A stretch of DNA of 64,000 nt, from the NCBI GenBank assembly GCA_904420095.1, contig CAJFUB010000002.1:1-64000 (forward strand), in the 5' to 3' direction. The notes beneath the pieces are model-generated. The model did no database searches. It saw only the letters and a list, made by a program, of their open reading frames with translations, and was not told the origin of the DNA. Positions within the stretch are counted from its first letter, which is position 1. Every line of letters begins with the position of its first letter. Made by a program: the position numbers and the translations under genes. Of this stretch, positions 33,521 through 41,576 are shown piece after piece. The DNA comes from an uncultured Clostridia bacterium. Lineage in GTDB: Bacteria; Bacillota; Clostridia; UBA1212; UBA1255.

Positions 33521-34963
33521 ATGAAGAAATTCCTGTCGTTCTTCTTCTCTCTGTTTCTTATCATTTTTTTGGCCGCCTGCGGCCAGACGAGCAATACGGA
33601 CGAGGGCGGACGCGGACCGTCTGAAAATAATTTTACAGAGAGGCCGGATCTGAATACTTCTGATCAATTTGTGCTGATTTCCGGCGGCTCCTTCCAAATG
33701 GGCAGTCCGGAATCCGAGGCGTGGCGCAGCGCCGATGAAACGCAGCATCACGTAACTGTCAGCGACTTTTACATGAGCCGGTACGAGCTGACGCAAAAAG
33801 AATATGAGGAAATCATGGGCAATAATCCAAGCAGCTTTACAGGCAGCAATCTGCCGGTCGAGAGCGTTTCCTGGCTCGACGCAGTGACTTACTGCAACGC
33901 CCGCAGCGAGAAGGAAGGACTGACTCCGGCCTATAAAATAAACGGACAGGAAGTAACCTGGGACAGAAGCGCAAACGGTTACCGTCTGCCAACCGAAGCG
34001 GAATGGGAATATGCCTGCCGCGCGGGAACCACCACGCCGTTCTATATGGAAAACTCGCCGAGCGCTGAGGAAGCGAATTATTATGGTCATTATCCCTATC
34101 AGATCGAAGACCACTATTTTTCACAGGGGGATTTGGAGGTGCAGCCCGGTCAGTACAGGCAAACGACAATTGCAGTGGGCAGCTTCTCCCCAAATCCATA
34201 TGGACTTTACGATATGTATGGGAATGTAAGCGAATGGGTATGGGATTATTATGGCGAATATCCCGCCGAAGAGCAAACCGACCCGGCCGGACCGGCTTCC
34301 GGTACGCTTCGCGTTTACCGGGGCGGCGGCTGGAACGATTTTGCCAAAAATATGCGTTCCGCTTACCGCGCCACGCTGGAGCAGAATAAAAGCAGTTTTA
34401 ATCTCGGAATCCGGTTAGTGTTGAATGCCGCTCCCGGCACGGGCAGTATATCGGGTACGGGCGCGCAGAATGCAAGCGACGGCGGAGGCGGAAAAATCCT
34501 GATCGCCTATTTCTCCTGGGGCGGCAACACGGAAGGAATTGCGGAAGAAATTCAAAGGCAAACGGGCGCGGACTTGTTTGAGATTACAATGCTCCATCCG
34601 TATTCCACGGACTACAGCACCGTTTTAGAAGAAGCCCAGCGAGATCAAAACGTACAGGCTCGTCCGGAGCTTGCAGGCCGCGTAGAAAATATGGAGCAGT
34701 ACGGCACGATTCTTTTGGGATATCCCAACTGGTGGGCGTCTATTCCCATGCCAGTGGCGTCATTCCTTGAAGCATACGATTTTTCCGGAAAGACGATTAT
34801 TCCGTTCTGTTCTCACGGCGGCGGCCGCCTGGGCCAGAGCTTAACGGCGATTGCAAAGCTTGCTCCAGATGCCGCCATGGGAGAAGCCCTTTCCGTACAT
34901 TATTCGGGCGGCTCCAGCCTTGCGGAGGATGTCGCCGACTGGCTTAGCCGCAATGGAATATAA
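33521..34963 (+). CDS. Lipoprotein fusing an FGE-sulfatase-like domain to flavodoxin
   Basis: 480 residues. A lipoprotein signal ends LAAC; residues about 45-300 form a formylglycine-generating-enzyme/SUMF1-type domain (SGGSFQMGSPESEAW, YELTQKEYEEIMG, GYRLPTEAEWEYACRAG, GNVSEWVWD, YRGGGW, GIRLVL); residues about 320-480 are a flavodoxin domain (YFSWGGNTEGIAEEI, GYPNWWASIPMP, PFCSHGGGRLG). The region where true FGE enzymes have their active cysteines (after RGGGW) has none here, so the first domain probably does not make formylglycine. I know of no assigned role for this fusion. Four bases follow the previous stop. Confidence 0.88.
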   Translation: MKKFLSFFFSLFLIIFLAACGQTSNTDEGGRGPSENNFTERPDLNTSDQFVLISGGSFQMGSPESEAWRSADETQHHVTVSDFYMSRYELTQKEYEEIMGNNPSSFTGSNLPVESVSWLDAVTYCNARSEKEGLTPAYKINGQEVTWDRSANGYRLPTEAEWEYACRAGTTTPFYMENSPSAEEANYYGHYPYQIEDHYFSQGDLEVQPGQYRQTTIAVGSFSPNPYGLYDMYGNVSEWVWDYYGEYPAEEQTDPAGPASGTLRVYRGGGWNDFAKNMRSAYRATLEQNKSSFNLGIRLVLNAAPGTGSISGTGAQNASDGGGGKILIAYFSWGGNTEGIAEEIQRQTGADLFEITMLHPYSTDYSTVLEEAQRDQNVQARPELAGRVENMEQYGTILLGYPNWWASIPMPVASFLEAYDFSGKTIIPFCSHGGGRLGQSLTAIAKLAPDAAMGEALSVHYSGGSSLAEDVADWLSRNGI

Positions 34964-35004
34964 AAATAAAAAGAAGCAGAATGCTCTTTAAGGAGGAAAA
35001 CACA

Positions 35005-35481
35005 ATGTCAAAAAAATTAGTTGCATTTTTTTCGGCAAGCGGCGTCACAAAAAACGTCTCCGAACGGCTGGCAAAGATTGCGGATGCAGATTTATTTGAA
35101 ATAAAACCGGCGATTCCCTACAGCCGAGCCGACCTGGACTGGACAAATAAAAAAAGCCGCAGCTCTTTGGAGATGAACGATCCCGATTCTCGGCCTGAAA
35201 TTGCAGAAGTGCTTCCTAATATGGAAGAATACGATACCGTATTCCTTGGCTTCCCGATTTGGTGGTATGTCGCCCCCACTATTATCAATACTTTTTTGGA
35301 AAGCTACGATTTTTCCGGAAAGACCATCATCCCATTCGCCACGTCGGGCGGCAGCGGATTTGGAAGAACGGCAGAGATTCTAAAGCCGCTCTGCGCGCAA
35401 ACGGCAAAATGGCGGGACGGGAAAATGCTGAACCACATATCAGATAAGGCATTAAAGGATTGGGTGGCAGGTCTTTCATGA
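35005..35481 (+). CDS. Cytosolic flavodoxin-fold protein
   Basis: 158 residues without a signal peptide. FFSASGVTKNVSE (FMN phosphate loop), LGFPIWWYVAPTI and IPFATSGGSGFGR match the flavodoxin domains of the two preceding lipoproteins, so it is the intracellular member of the set. The frame starts at 34981, but AAGGAGG points to the ATG at 35005. Its stop overlaps the next start. Confidence 0.9.
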   Translation: MSKKLVAFFSASGVTKNVSERLAKIADADLFEIKPAIPYSRADLDWTNKKSRSSLEMNDPDSRPEIAEVLPNMEEYDTVFLGFPIWWYVAPTIINTFLESYDFSGKTIIPFATSGGSGFGRTAEILKPLCAQTAKWRDGKMLNHISDKALKDWVAGLS

Positions 35482-36071
35482 AAACCGAAAGAGAAAAAAT
35501 GCTCTGCGGTGAATTTTACGACACCCGTGACCATGAGCTTCGCGCGCTGAGCAGCAATGCGAAAGATCTGATGCGCATTTACAACAGCCTGCCTGCGGAA
35601 AATACAGAAGCACGCAATCAAATGATCCGAATGCTGTTCGGAGCCTGCGGCGACAACATCCGCGTAAATCAGCCGATTTATGTGGACTATGGAAGCAATA
35701 TTTCAATCGGCAGCAATTGTCTGATCAATATGAACTGTACGCTGCTGGACACGGGCAGAATTACAATCGGGGATAACACGCTGATTGGACCGGATGTAAA
35801 AATTTATACCGCGGTTCATCCGCTTTCTGCCAGCGAGCGCTTTTTCACGGATGAAAAGGGAGAAAAAGCAGTCCGTACACAAACCGCCGCCGTTACGATC
35901 GGAAGCAATGTATGGATCGGCGGCGGGGTGATTCTCCTGCCCGGTATTACAATCGGAGATAACGCCGTAATCGGCGCCGGCAGCGTCGTTACGGAATCCA
36001 TCCCCGCAAACGCCGTCGCCTGCGGGAATCCCTGTAAAGTGAAAAAATATCTCATAGAACAAACGCTGTAA
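35478..36071 (+). CDS. Maltose/galactoside O-acetyltransferase-like protein
   Basis: 197 residues with a left-handed beta-helix of hexapeptide repeats (IGSNCLIN, IGDNTLIG, IGSNVWIGGGVIL, IGDNAVIGAGSVV) and an N-terminal Mac domain (MLCGEFYDTRDHELRAL). The conserved His of the active site lies in YTAVHPL. Acetyl-CoA-dependent acetylation of a sugar is the family activity; substrate unknown. Overlaps the preceding gene by four bases. Confidence 0.9.
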   Translation: MKTEREKMLCGEFYDTRDHELRALSSNAKDLMRIYNSLPAENTEARNQMIRMLFGACGDNIRVNQPIYVDYGSNISIGSNCLINMNCTLLDTGRITIGDNTLIGPDVKIYTAVHPLSASERFFTDEKGEKAVRTQTAAVTIGSNVWIGGGVILLPGITIGDNAVIGAGSVVTESIPANAVACGNPCKVKKYLIEQTL

Positions 36072-36084
36072 GGAGCTGAAGACG

Positions 36085-37122
36085 ATGAAGTATGGCAAAT
36101 TAGGAACATCCGAATTAAAGGTATCCCGTATCTGTATGGGCTGTATGGGATTTGGGGACGCCGGCAGCGGCCAGCACAGCTGGACGGTCGGCGAGTCGAT
36201 TTCCCGGGAAATCATAAAAAAAGGACTGGCGCTCGGAATCAATTTTTTCGATACGGCAATCGCCTATCAAAACGGAACGAGCGAACAATATCTTGGCCGC
36301 GCTCTGCGGGATTTTGCAAAGCGCGACGAGGTGATGATTGCGACAAAATTTCTGCCGCGTACTCCGGAAGAGATCGATCGCGGAATTACAGGGCAGCAGC
36401 ACATTGAGAAGCTGCTTGACCGCAGTCTGAAAAATCTCGGTATGGACTATGTCGACCTATACATCTATCATATGTGGGATTATGGGACGCCCCTTTATGA
36501 TATCATGGAAGGGCTGCATCGCGTTGTAAAAGCCGGCAAGGTTCGCTATATCGGCATCTCAAACTGTTATGCATATCAGCTGGCAAAGGCCAATGCGCTC
36601 GCCGAAAAAGAAGGCTTTACAAAATTTGTTTCGGTACAGGGACATTATAATCTCATTTTCCGTGAGGAGGAGCGCGAAATGGCAAAGCTCTGCGCAGAGG
36701 ATCAGATTGCCATGACACCGTACAGCCCGCTTGCCGGCGGCCGGCTTTCCAAGCTGCCCGGGGAAACCTCAAAACGTTTGCAGGAAGACGAGTATGCCCG
36801 ACTGAAATACGACGCTGCCGCCGAGCAGGACGGCGTAATCATCCGACGCGCTGCACAGCTTGCCGAAAAACGCGGCGTTTCCATGACGGAAATCGCCCTG
36901 GCCTGGCTTTTGGCGAAGGGAACCTTCCCCGTTGTAGGCACAACGAAGCAGTCTCATATTGAAGGAGCCGCCAAGGCCGTTGATCTGGTTTTAAGCGGCG
37001 AAGAGCTTGCTTTTTTGGAAAAGCCGTATGTTCCACACCCCCTTGTCGGCGTCATGGCACAGAATACACCCGATACCGCAAAAGAAAAACATGTTTGGTC
37101 TGCTGGAACAGAATCGATCTGA
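36085..37122 (+). CDS. Aldo/keto reductase
   Basis: 345-residue (beta/alpha)8 NADPH oxidoreductase of the AKR superfamily. Catalytic residues are read from FFDTAIAYQNGTSEQYLGRAL (Asp and Tyr), ATKF (Lys) and YIYHMWDYG (His region); a C-terminal cofactor stretch PVVGTTKQSHIEGA is present. The close match to YhdN/YajO-type AKRs suggests a general carbonyl reductase. Confidence 0.92.
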   Translation: MKYGKLGTSELKVSRICMGCMGFGDAGSGQHSWTVGESISREIIKKGLALGINFFDTAIAYQNGTSEQYLGRALRDFAKRDEVMIATKFLPRTPEEIDRGITGQQHIEKLLDRSLKNLGMDYVDLYIYHMWDYGTPLYDIMEGLHRVVKAGKVRYIGISNCYAYQLAKANALAEKEGFTKFVSVQGHYNLIFREEEREMAKLCAEDQIAMTPYSPLAGGRLSKLPGETSKRLQEDEYARLKYDAAAEQDGVIIRRAAQLAEKRGVSMTEIALAWLLAKGTFPVVGTTKQSHIEGAAKAVDLVLSGEELAFLEKPYVPHPLVGVMAQNTPDTAKEKHVWSAGTESI

Positions 37123-37134
37123 AAGGAGAACAAA

Positions 37135-37821
37135 ATGAATCTGCAGGAAACCGATCCCGAATTTATGGAACGTTTTGAACACTTTGCTTTGCATGAAGTC
37201 GTAAGCGAAGAAAATCAGGGCCTCGAGGAACGAACGCGATCTATTGCGATTCTGGCAGCACTCATCGGCTGTCAGGGAACAGACGCATACCGTGAAATGC
37301 TTCCGCATGCTTTCCGCGTCGGAATCACGCCGGTAATGGTAAAAGAAATCGTCTATCAGGCGGCGGACTATTTGGGTTACGCCAGAATGCTGCCCTTTCT
37401 AAAGATCACCAATGAAATCCTAACCCAGCGCGGAGTCCCGCTCCCGCTGGATGGGCAGGCAACCACGACACCGGATAATCGACTGGAAAAGGGCGTTCAG
37501 ATCCAGGCGGAAATTTTCGGGGAACAGATGAAAGAGGCGTGGAAAAACGGGCACATCAACCGCTGGCTGGCCGCAAATTGTTTTGGCGATTACTATACAA
37601 GAACGGGGCTTACGCTTGCGCAGCGGGAGCTGATTACCTTTTGCTTTCTTATGGCGCAGGGCGGCTGTGAGCCGCAGCTGATCGCGCATACGAAAGGAAA
37701 TATCAATCTGGGCAATGACAAAGACTTCCTGATTCGTGTCGTTTCACAATGTCTGCCCTATATCGGCTATCCGCGCAGCTTAAATGCGATCAGCTGTATC
37801 AATAAGGCGGTGGAAGAATGA
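37135..37821 (+). CDS. Carboxymuconolactone-decarboxylase-like protein, two-domain
   Basis: 228 residues with two CMD-type helical domains: one around ERTRSIAILAALIGCQGTDAYREMLPHAF, another around TLAQRELITFCFLMAQGGCEPQLIAHTKG. These domains occur in gamma-carboxymuconolactone decarboxylase and in AhpD-like peroxidase partners; here single cysteines replace the AhpD CxxC, so a redox role is not assured. Beside flavodoxins and an AKR it may protect or process small electrophiles. It overlaps the next gene by four bases. Confidence 0.85.
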   Translation: MNLQETDPEFMERFEHFALHEVVSEENQGLEERTRSIAILAALIGCQGTDAYREMLPHAFRVGITPVMVKEIVYQAADYLGYARMLPFLKITNEILTQRGVPLPLDGQATTTPDNRLEKGVQIQAEIFGEQMKEAWKNGHINRWLAANCFGDYYTRTGLTLAQRELITFCFLMAQGGCEPQLIAHTKGNINLGNDKDFLIRVVSQCLPYIGYPRSLNAISCINKAVEE

Positions 37822-38504
37822 AAGCAAAAACAATCGTAAAGCTTGCCGTTGATTTCTTAATGACAATTTCCCTGCTTCTGTTAATGGGCTATCAGTTCTG
37901 GGGTGAAACGGCGCACGAATGGGTTGGTGCGGGAATGTTCCTGCTTTTCATTGCGCATCATATTCTGAATGGGAGCTGGTACAAAAATCTGTTCAAGGGC
38001 CGTTATTCCGCAGTGCGTATTTTGACGCTGTGCCTTGATGCTCTTTTACTGATTGCAATGCTTGCTCAAATGTACAGCGGCATCGTGATGTCACGCTATG
38101 TATTCGATTTTCTTCCCGTCAGCGGCGGCATGCTGCTGGCCAGACGGCTTCATATTCTCGGTTCCTACTGGGGCTTTCTCTTAATGAGCCTGCATTTGGG
38201 GCTTCACTGGAATATGATTCTGGGAATGCTGCGGAAAGCTACGCAGATAAAGCGAGATTCAAAAGTCCGCAGAGCCGTCGTACGCGCCGCAGGAGGGCTT
38301 GTTGCAGGGTATGGCTGTTATGTTTTTATAAAAAGAGAATTCCCCACGTATCTGCTTCTGAAAAGCGAGTTTGTTTTTCTGGATTACAGTGAATCAAAAA
38401 TTTTGTTTTATCTGGACTATCTTGCTTTAATGGGCCTTTGTATTTTCCTTGCTCATTATGGAGGGAAGCTTCTAAGCGCCGTCAGGCGGAAACGCGGCCG
38501 CTGA
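37818..38504 (+). CDS. DUF4405-type membrane protein, possibly haem-binding
   Basis: 228 residues with about five membrane segments. Conserved histidines lie in membrane helices (FIAHHILNGSWY; RLHILGSYWGFLLMSLHLGLHW), a pattern like that of cytochrome b-type proteins and seen in DUF4405 proteins. It could pass electrons across the membrane to the flavodoxin lipoproteins encoded upstream; this is inference. Last gene of the cluster. Confidence 0.8.
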   Translation: MKAKTIVKLAVDFLMTISLLLLMGYQFWGETAHEWVGAGMFLLFIAHHILNGSWYKNLFKGRYSAVRILTLCLDALLLIAMLAQMYSGIVMSRYVFDFLPVSGGMLLARRLHILGSYWGFLLMSLHLGLHWNMILGMLRKATQIKRDSKVRRAVVRAAGGLVAGYGCYVFIKREFPTYLLLKSEFVFLDYSESKILFYLDYLALMGLCIFLAHYGGKLLSAVRRKRGR

Positions 38505-38517
38505 CATCGGCGGCCGC
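38494..38517 (+). terminator. GC-rich hairpin over the DUF4405 stop codon
   Basis: GCGGCCGC occurs at 38494-38501 and again at 38510-38517; being self-complementary, the two pair into an 8-bp GC stem whose loop contains the TGA stop. Only a weak T-run follows, so its efficiency as a terminator is doubtful. Confidence 0.4.
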
Positions 38518-38560
38518 CGTCTGCTTTTGCTGCTCCTCGTCTCTCACGCGGGGAGCCGTC

Positions 38561-38788
38561 TTATTTTCCGGCGCTTCCGCAGCGCTCCGCAAGCGCGTTA
38601 AGCTCCTGAATAACCTCCTGGAGCTGCGCTCTTGTCCAGTGCAGATGATTTCCAACGGTCCGCAGCGTCAGATTCGCGCCCATTTTCAGCGTGGACATGC
38701 TCAGTCTTTTTCCCGTATATTTTTCAACCAGCGGTAAAATTCCCGGCAGATGCAAAATTTCCCGAACTCTTGTATTTTCATGAAACAT
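38561..38788 (-). CDS. Small cytosolic protein of unknown function
   Basis: 75 residues, helical, no signal or membrane segment, one Cys. Segments such as VREILHLPGILPLVEKYTG and ANLTLRTVGNHLHWTRAQLQEVIQELN recall the short DUF1858-like domain, but I am not sure of the match. GGAGG lies about ten bases before the ATG. It converges on the redox cluster and stands alone. Confidence 0.6.
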   Translation of the reverse strand: MFHENTRVREILHLPGILPLVEKYTGKRLSMSTLKMGANLTLRTVGNHLHWTRAQLQEVIQELNALAERCGSAGK

Positions 38789-38866
38789 TGAAAACAGCCT
38801 CCATATCTACTTTTCTCCCCCTGCTATCATATGATATGATGCGCCTTTTTGCTTTTATTCCATGAA

Positions 38867-38892
38867 AAAAGCCCGGCGCATGCCGGGCTTTT
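38867..38892 (-). terminator. Terminator of the surface protein gene
   Basis: The stem AAAAGCCCGGC/GCCGGGCTTTT with a four-base loop, flanked by A and T runs, works at least on the minus strand. Confidence 0.88.
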
Positions 38893-38918
38893 GTTTTTAA
38901 GAGATTCGTTTCTCCGTA

Positions 38919-39824
38919 TCAGGCGTTGTTTCTTTTCTTGAGAAGCACTGTCGCCAGCACGGCGGCCATTGCGACTACAACAGCAAAATACATTGTATCA
39001 CCCGTAGGCGTGTTCGGCGTAGAGGGTACCGAAGGCTCATCTGTACCGGGATCTACCGGCGTTTCCGGCTCCTCTTCCGCAACTGCCGCAACCTTCAGGT
39101 CGTCAAAGTAAACGACGTCCAGAAGATTTTCCGGAGAATCCATCCCGTGTCCGTCTACACGGAAGGCATTCAGTGACGTTAATTCCGCAGATGCAGCTCC
39201 CACGCCGTTTTCAAACGAGCCGATTTGCTCGTCGTCCAGATAAAGATCGTAATTTTTCGTTCCCAGCTCGAATACAGCCGTCAGAACATAATCGCGGTTC
39301 GTTTCCAGGCCGGACTTCGCAGCCGTTTCCGTACCATTGTTGAAGCCGTTGACAACGATCTGTCCTTCGACATTCTTTACGGACAGGAAATTCGGCGTCC
39401 ATGTTTCGGTATCCGTGCCGGAATTTCCGACCGCGGCGGTAAAGCCGTAATCGCCGATTTTTTCAATCCGGAATGCGAACTGCAGCGCAACATATTTTGT
39501 CTCCGCAGGATAAGCGGAAGCGTCCACGCTTGCGCGGATATTTGTGGATTCAGATGTACCGGCCGCTCTGAAATAAGTAATCGAATTGGTTCCTCCGACT
39601 CCGTTTTCAACGATCTGAAGGCCGCCGCCCTCGCTTCCGCCTACAAAGAACGGAAATCCGTCGGGCTTCTCTGCATCGAAAAATTTATCGTCGGTCGCAT
39701 CAAAATCCTCAAAATCACAGCTGAATACCGGTTCCTCAAGATTCACTGCTGCGGCGAACGCCGGGACTGCCGTCAGGGACGCAAACATCATAACGGCCAG
39801 CAAACAAGAAATAAGCTTTTTCAT
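38919..39824 (-). CDS. Surface protein with TGD-type C-terminal anchor
   Basis: 301 residues: signal peptide (MKKLISCLLAVMMFASLTAVPAFA), a beta-rich ectodomain of about 210 residues, a Pro/Glu linker, then TPTGDTMY, a membrane segment (FAVVVAMAAVLATVLL) and KKRNN. This tail has the layout of a sortase signal (xPTGD instead of LPXTG) and is nearly identical to that of the protein at 61703-62746. The ectodomain start (VFSCDFEDFDATDDKFFD) resembles the start of the mature part of the protein at 23782-24765. AAGGAG precedes the ATG. Confidence 0.82.
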   Translation of the reverse strand: MKKLISCLLAVMMFASLTAVPAFAAAVNLEEPVFSCDFEDFDATDDKFFDAEKPDGFPFFVGGSEGGGLQIVENGVGGTNSITYFRAAGTSESTNIRASVDASAYPAETKYVALQFAFRIEKIGDYGFTAAVGNSGTDTETWTPNFLSVKNVEGQIVVNGFNNGTETAAKSGLETNRDYVLTAVFELGTKNYDLYLDDEQIGSFENGVGAASAELTSLNAFRVDGHGMDSPENLLDVVYFDDLKVAAVAEEEPETPVDPGTDEPSVPSTPNTPTGDTMYFAVVVAMAAVLATVLLKKRNNA

Positions 39825-39877
39825 TTCTGCAACTCCTTCTCCTTCTGATTCATACATTCATATGTACCAGATTTTTT

Positions 39878-39919
39878 ACAAATCGAATAAATTATATTAA
39901 AACGATTTGTCCCTGTCAA
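39878..39919 (-). promoter_or_regulatory. Consensus promoter framed by an inverted repeat
   Basis: On the minus strand TTGACA (39914-39919), 17 bases, TATAAT (39891-39896). A perfect 8-bp inverted repeat, ACAAATCG (39878-39885) and CGATTTGT (39903-39910), brackets the -10 box symmetrically, a typical repressor site. The promoter serves the surface protein gene at 39824. Confidence 0.8.
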
Positions 39920-39951
39920 CAGAAAACATTGTTTTTTTCGTAAAATCCTGG

Positions 39952-40272
39952 TTAAATATAAATAATCAAGGCCATAAATACAAGATTTTCTTTTCCTGTA
40001 TTTTTCAGTGCGTGGCCGCAGCCGTCGGACGTATAAGTAACGTCGCCCTCCCGCACGCCGCGCAGCGCGCCATTGTCATTATATTCGCCCTCGCCCTGCA
40101 AAATAAAATACGTTTCGCTCTCGCCGTGATGAACGTGATATCCGATCGAGCTGCCTGGTTCTAATGTAATTTGGGCGTACAGGCCGCACTTTCCATTCAT
40201 CTGCTTTTTGTCCAGCAGTTCCCGGATGTAGGCTCGGCCCTTCCCGCCGTTTAAATTCTCTTCGATTCTCAT
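39952..40272 (-). CDS. Small cupin-domain protein
   Basis: 106 residues, a single cupin barrel with metal ligands in GYHVHHGESETYFIL and a second motif His (GCGHAL). Function unknown; small cupins can be sugar isomerases, dioxygenases or sensors. It begins 15 bases after the transporter gene and could be the last gene of the malate-fumarate-succinate operon. Confidence 0.85.
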   Translation of the reverse strand: MRIEENLNGGKGRAYIRELLDKKQMNGKCGLYAQITLEPGSSIGYHVHHGESETYFILQGEGEYNDNGALRGVREGDVTYTSDGCGHALKNTGKENLVFMALIIYI

Positions 40273-40287
40273 AAAAGCTCCTTTTCT

Positions 40288-41556
40288 TTATATCAGCACG
40301 GCAATCAGCTGTGACGCAAGCACGACCAGCACAAGCGCAACCGGATAGGTCGCCGCATAAGCCGAGGCTACATCATCCGTTCCGGATACGCCGATCAGCG
40401 TTCCTAAAGCCGGTGTGCTCGTCATTCCGCCCGTGATGGAGCCCAGATTATTGAGCAGGCTCATTTTGAGCATTTTCTTTGCTACAAAAAACCCTACGAA
40501 CATGGGAACAATCGTCATCACCGCGCCGCCCAGGAAACCGTATAGAAGAAGCATTGCGCCGTACTGCGAAGCCTGGATCTGAGAAACAAGCTCTACGCCG
40601 CCCTCGACGCCCGCTCCGATCAGGAAAAGCATCAAGCCAAACTCCCGGAAAACCTTCAGCGTTTTATCCGAAACCCTCAGGCTCAGTCTTCCGATCCTTC
40701 CGAAATGGCCGAGGATCAGCGCCATAATAAGCGGGCCTCCCGTATTGCCAAGAGAAAACTTCGCACCGTCGTAGCCGGCCGAGGAAAGCGGGATAGTAAG
40801 AGAGCCTAAAATAATTCCGAGTATTACAGCAATCCCAAACGTTCAGAGACCGTATTCATCCAGCTCCAGAAGCTTCCGTCCTGCCGTCTCTTTGGCCGGC
40901 GGAGCCTCGATTCCTGTTTTCATTTTAACGCGCTCTTCCGCCATGTCCGCCTTCATAAATTTCGGAACAAGCTGCACAAACAAAACCACGCCGACCACCC
41001 CGAACGGATATGCAACCGCATGCCCAAGGGAAACAAGGCCCTGCGCATCCTCCGCAACGGCGGATTTCGCGGCGGAAAAGCCCGGCGTGCTCGTCAAAGC
41101 TCCGGACATGATCCCTGTTCCAAACGGCGATCCGATCCCGGGGATCAGAGAAAACAGCACGCACAGAATTGCGCCTGTGCCGACGATCAGGACGCCCAAA
41201 AGCACATAGGATTTCGCATTTTTCTTCAAATTCCGGAAAAAGCTTGGCCCGGCGATGAAGCCGACCGACGTAACGAACAGCACCAGCCCCACGGATTCAA
41301 TCATCTTATAATACTGGACGTTCGTCGCCTCCGAGCTTTCAATAAAGAAATTCTCCAGAATCGGAAGCTCCGCTAAGCCCGGCAGCGTAAAGAGATATCC
41401 GAACAGCAGCGCCATCAGGAAAACGCCCGCCGTTCCGAGAGAAACGCCCTTGATCGTGATCCTTCCAAGCGCATACCCTACTGCGGCAATCAGAAAAGCG
41501 CCGAATATTACGACCGTCATGCCGCTCAGGGAAAAAATTTTGTTTAAAATATCCAT
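40288..41556 (-). pseudogene. AspT/YidE-family transporter interrupted by an in-frame TGA
   Basis: The first 237 codons (41556-40846) encode one half of an AspT/YidE antiporter (five or so membrane segments, GALTSTPGF); TGA at 40845-40843 stops it. The same frame continues without a break for 184 codons to 40288 and encodes the second half (NTGGPLIMALILGHFGRIG, GGMTSTPAL). Each half carries the TSTP motif of the duplicated domain. No ATG, GTG or TTG codon follows the TGA until an ATG inside the conserved GGPLIMALILG, so separate translation of part two is unlikely. The whole reads as about 421 residues without the central TrkA-C domains usual in AspT. Family members exchange dicarboxylates or amino acids, for example aspartate and alanine. 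A nonsense change or sequencing error is most likely. Confidence 0.8.
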
Positions 41557-41576
41557 TTTCTCCGTTTTCCTCCGTT

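Noticed and set aside
40843-40845. TGA in the transporter gene read as selenocysteine
   Set aside because: The 40 bases after the TGA form only a three-base-pair stem at best, with no SECIS-like hairpin, and AspT/YidE proteins are not known selenoproteins. Other genes in the window use TGA as an ordinary stop.
40843-40845. Recoding of TGA as tryptophan throughout the genome
   Set aside because: Many intact genes here end in TGA at the expected family length (murA, mraY, aroC, pheA), so the standard bacterial code applies.
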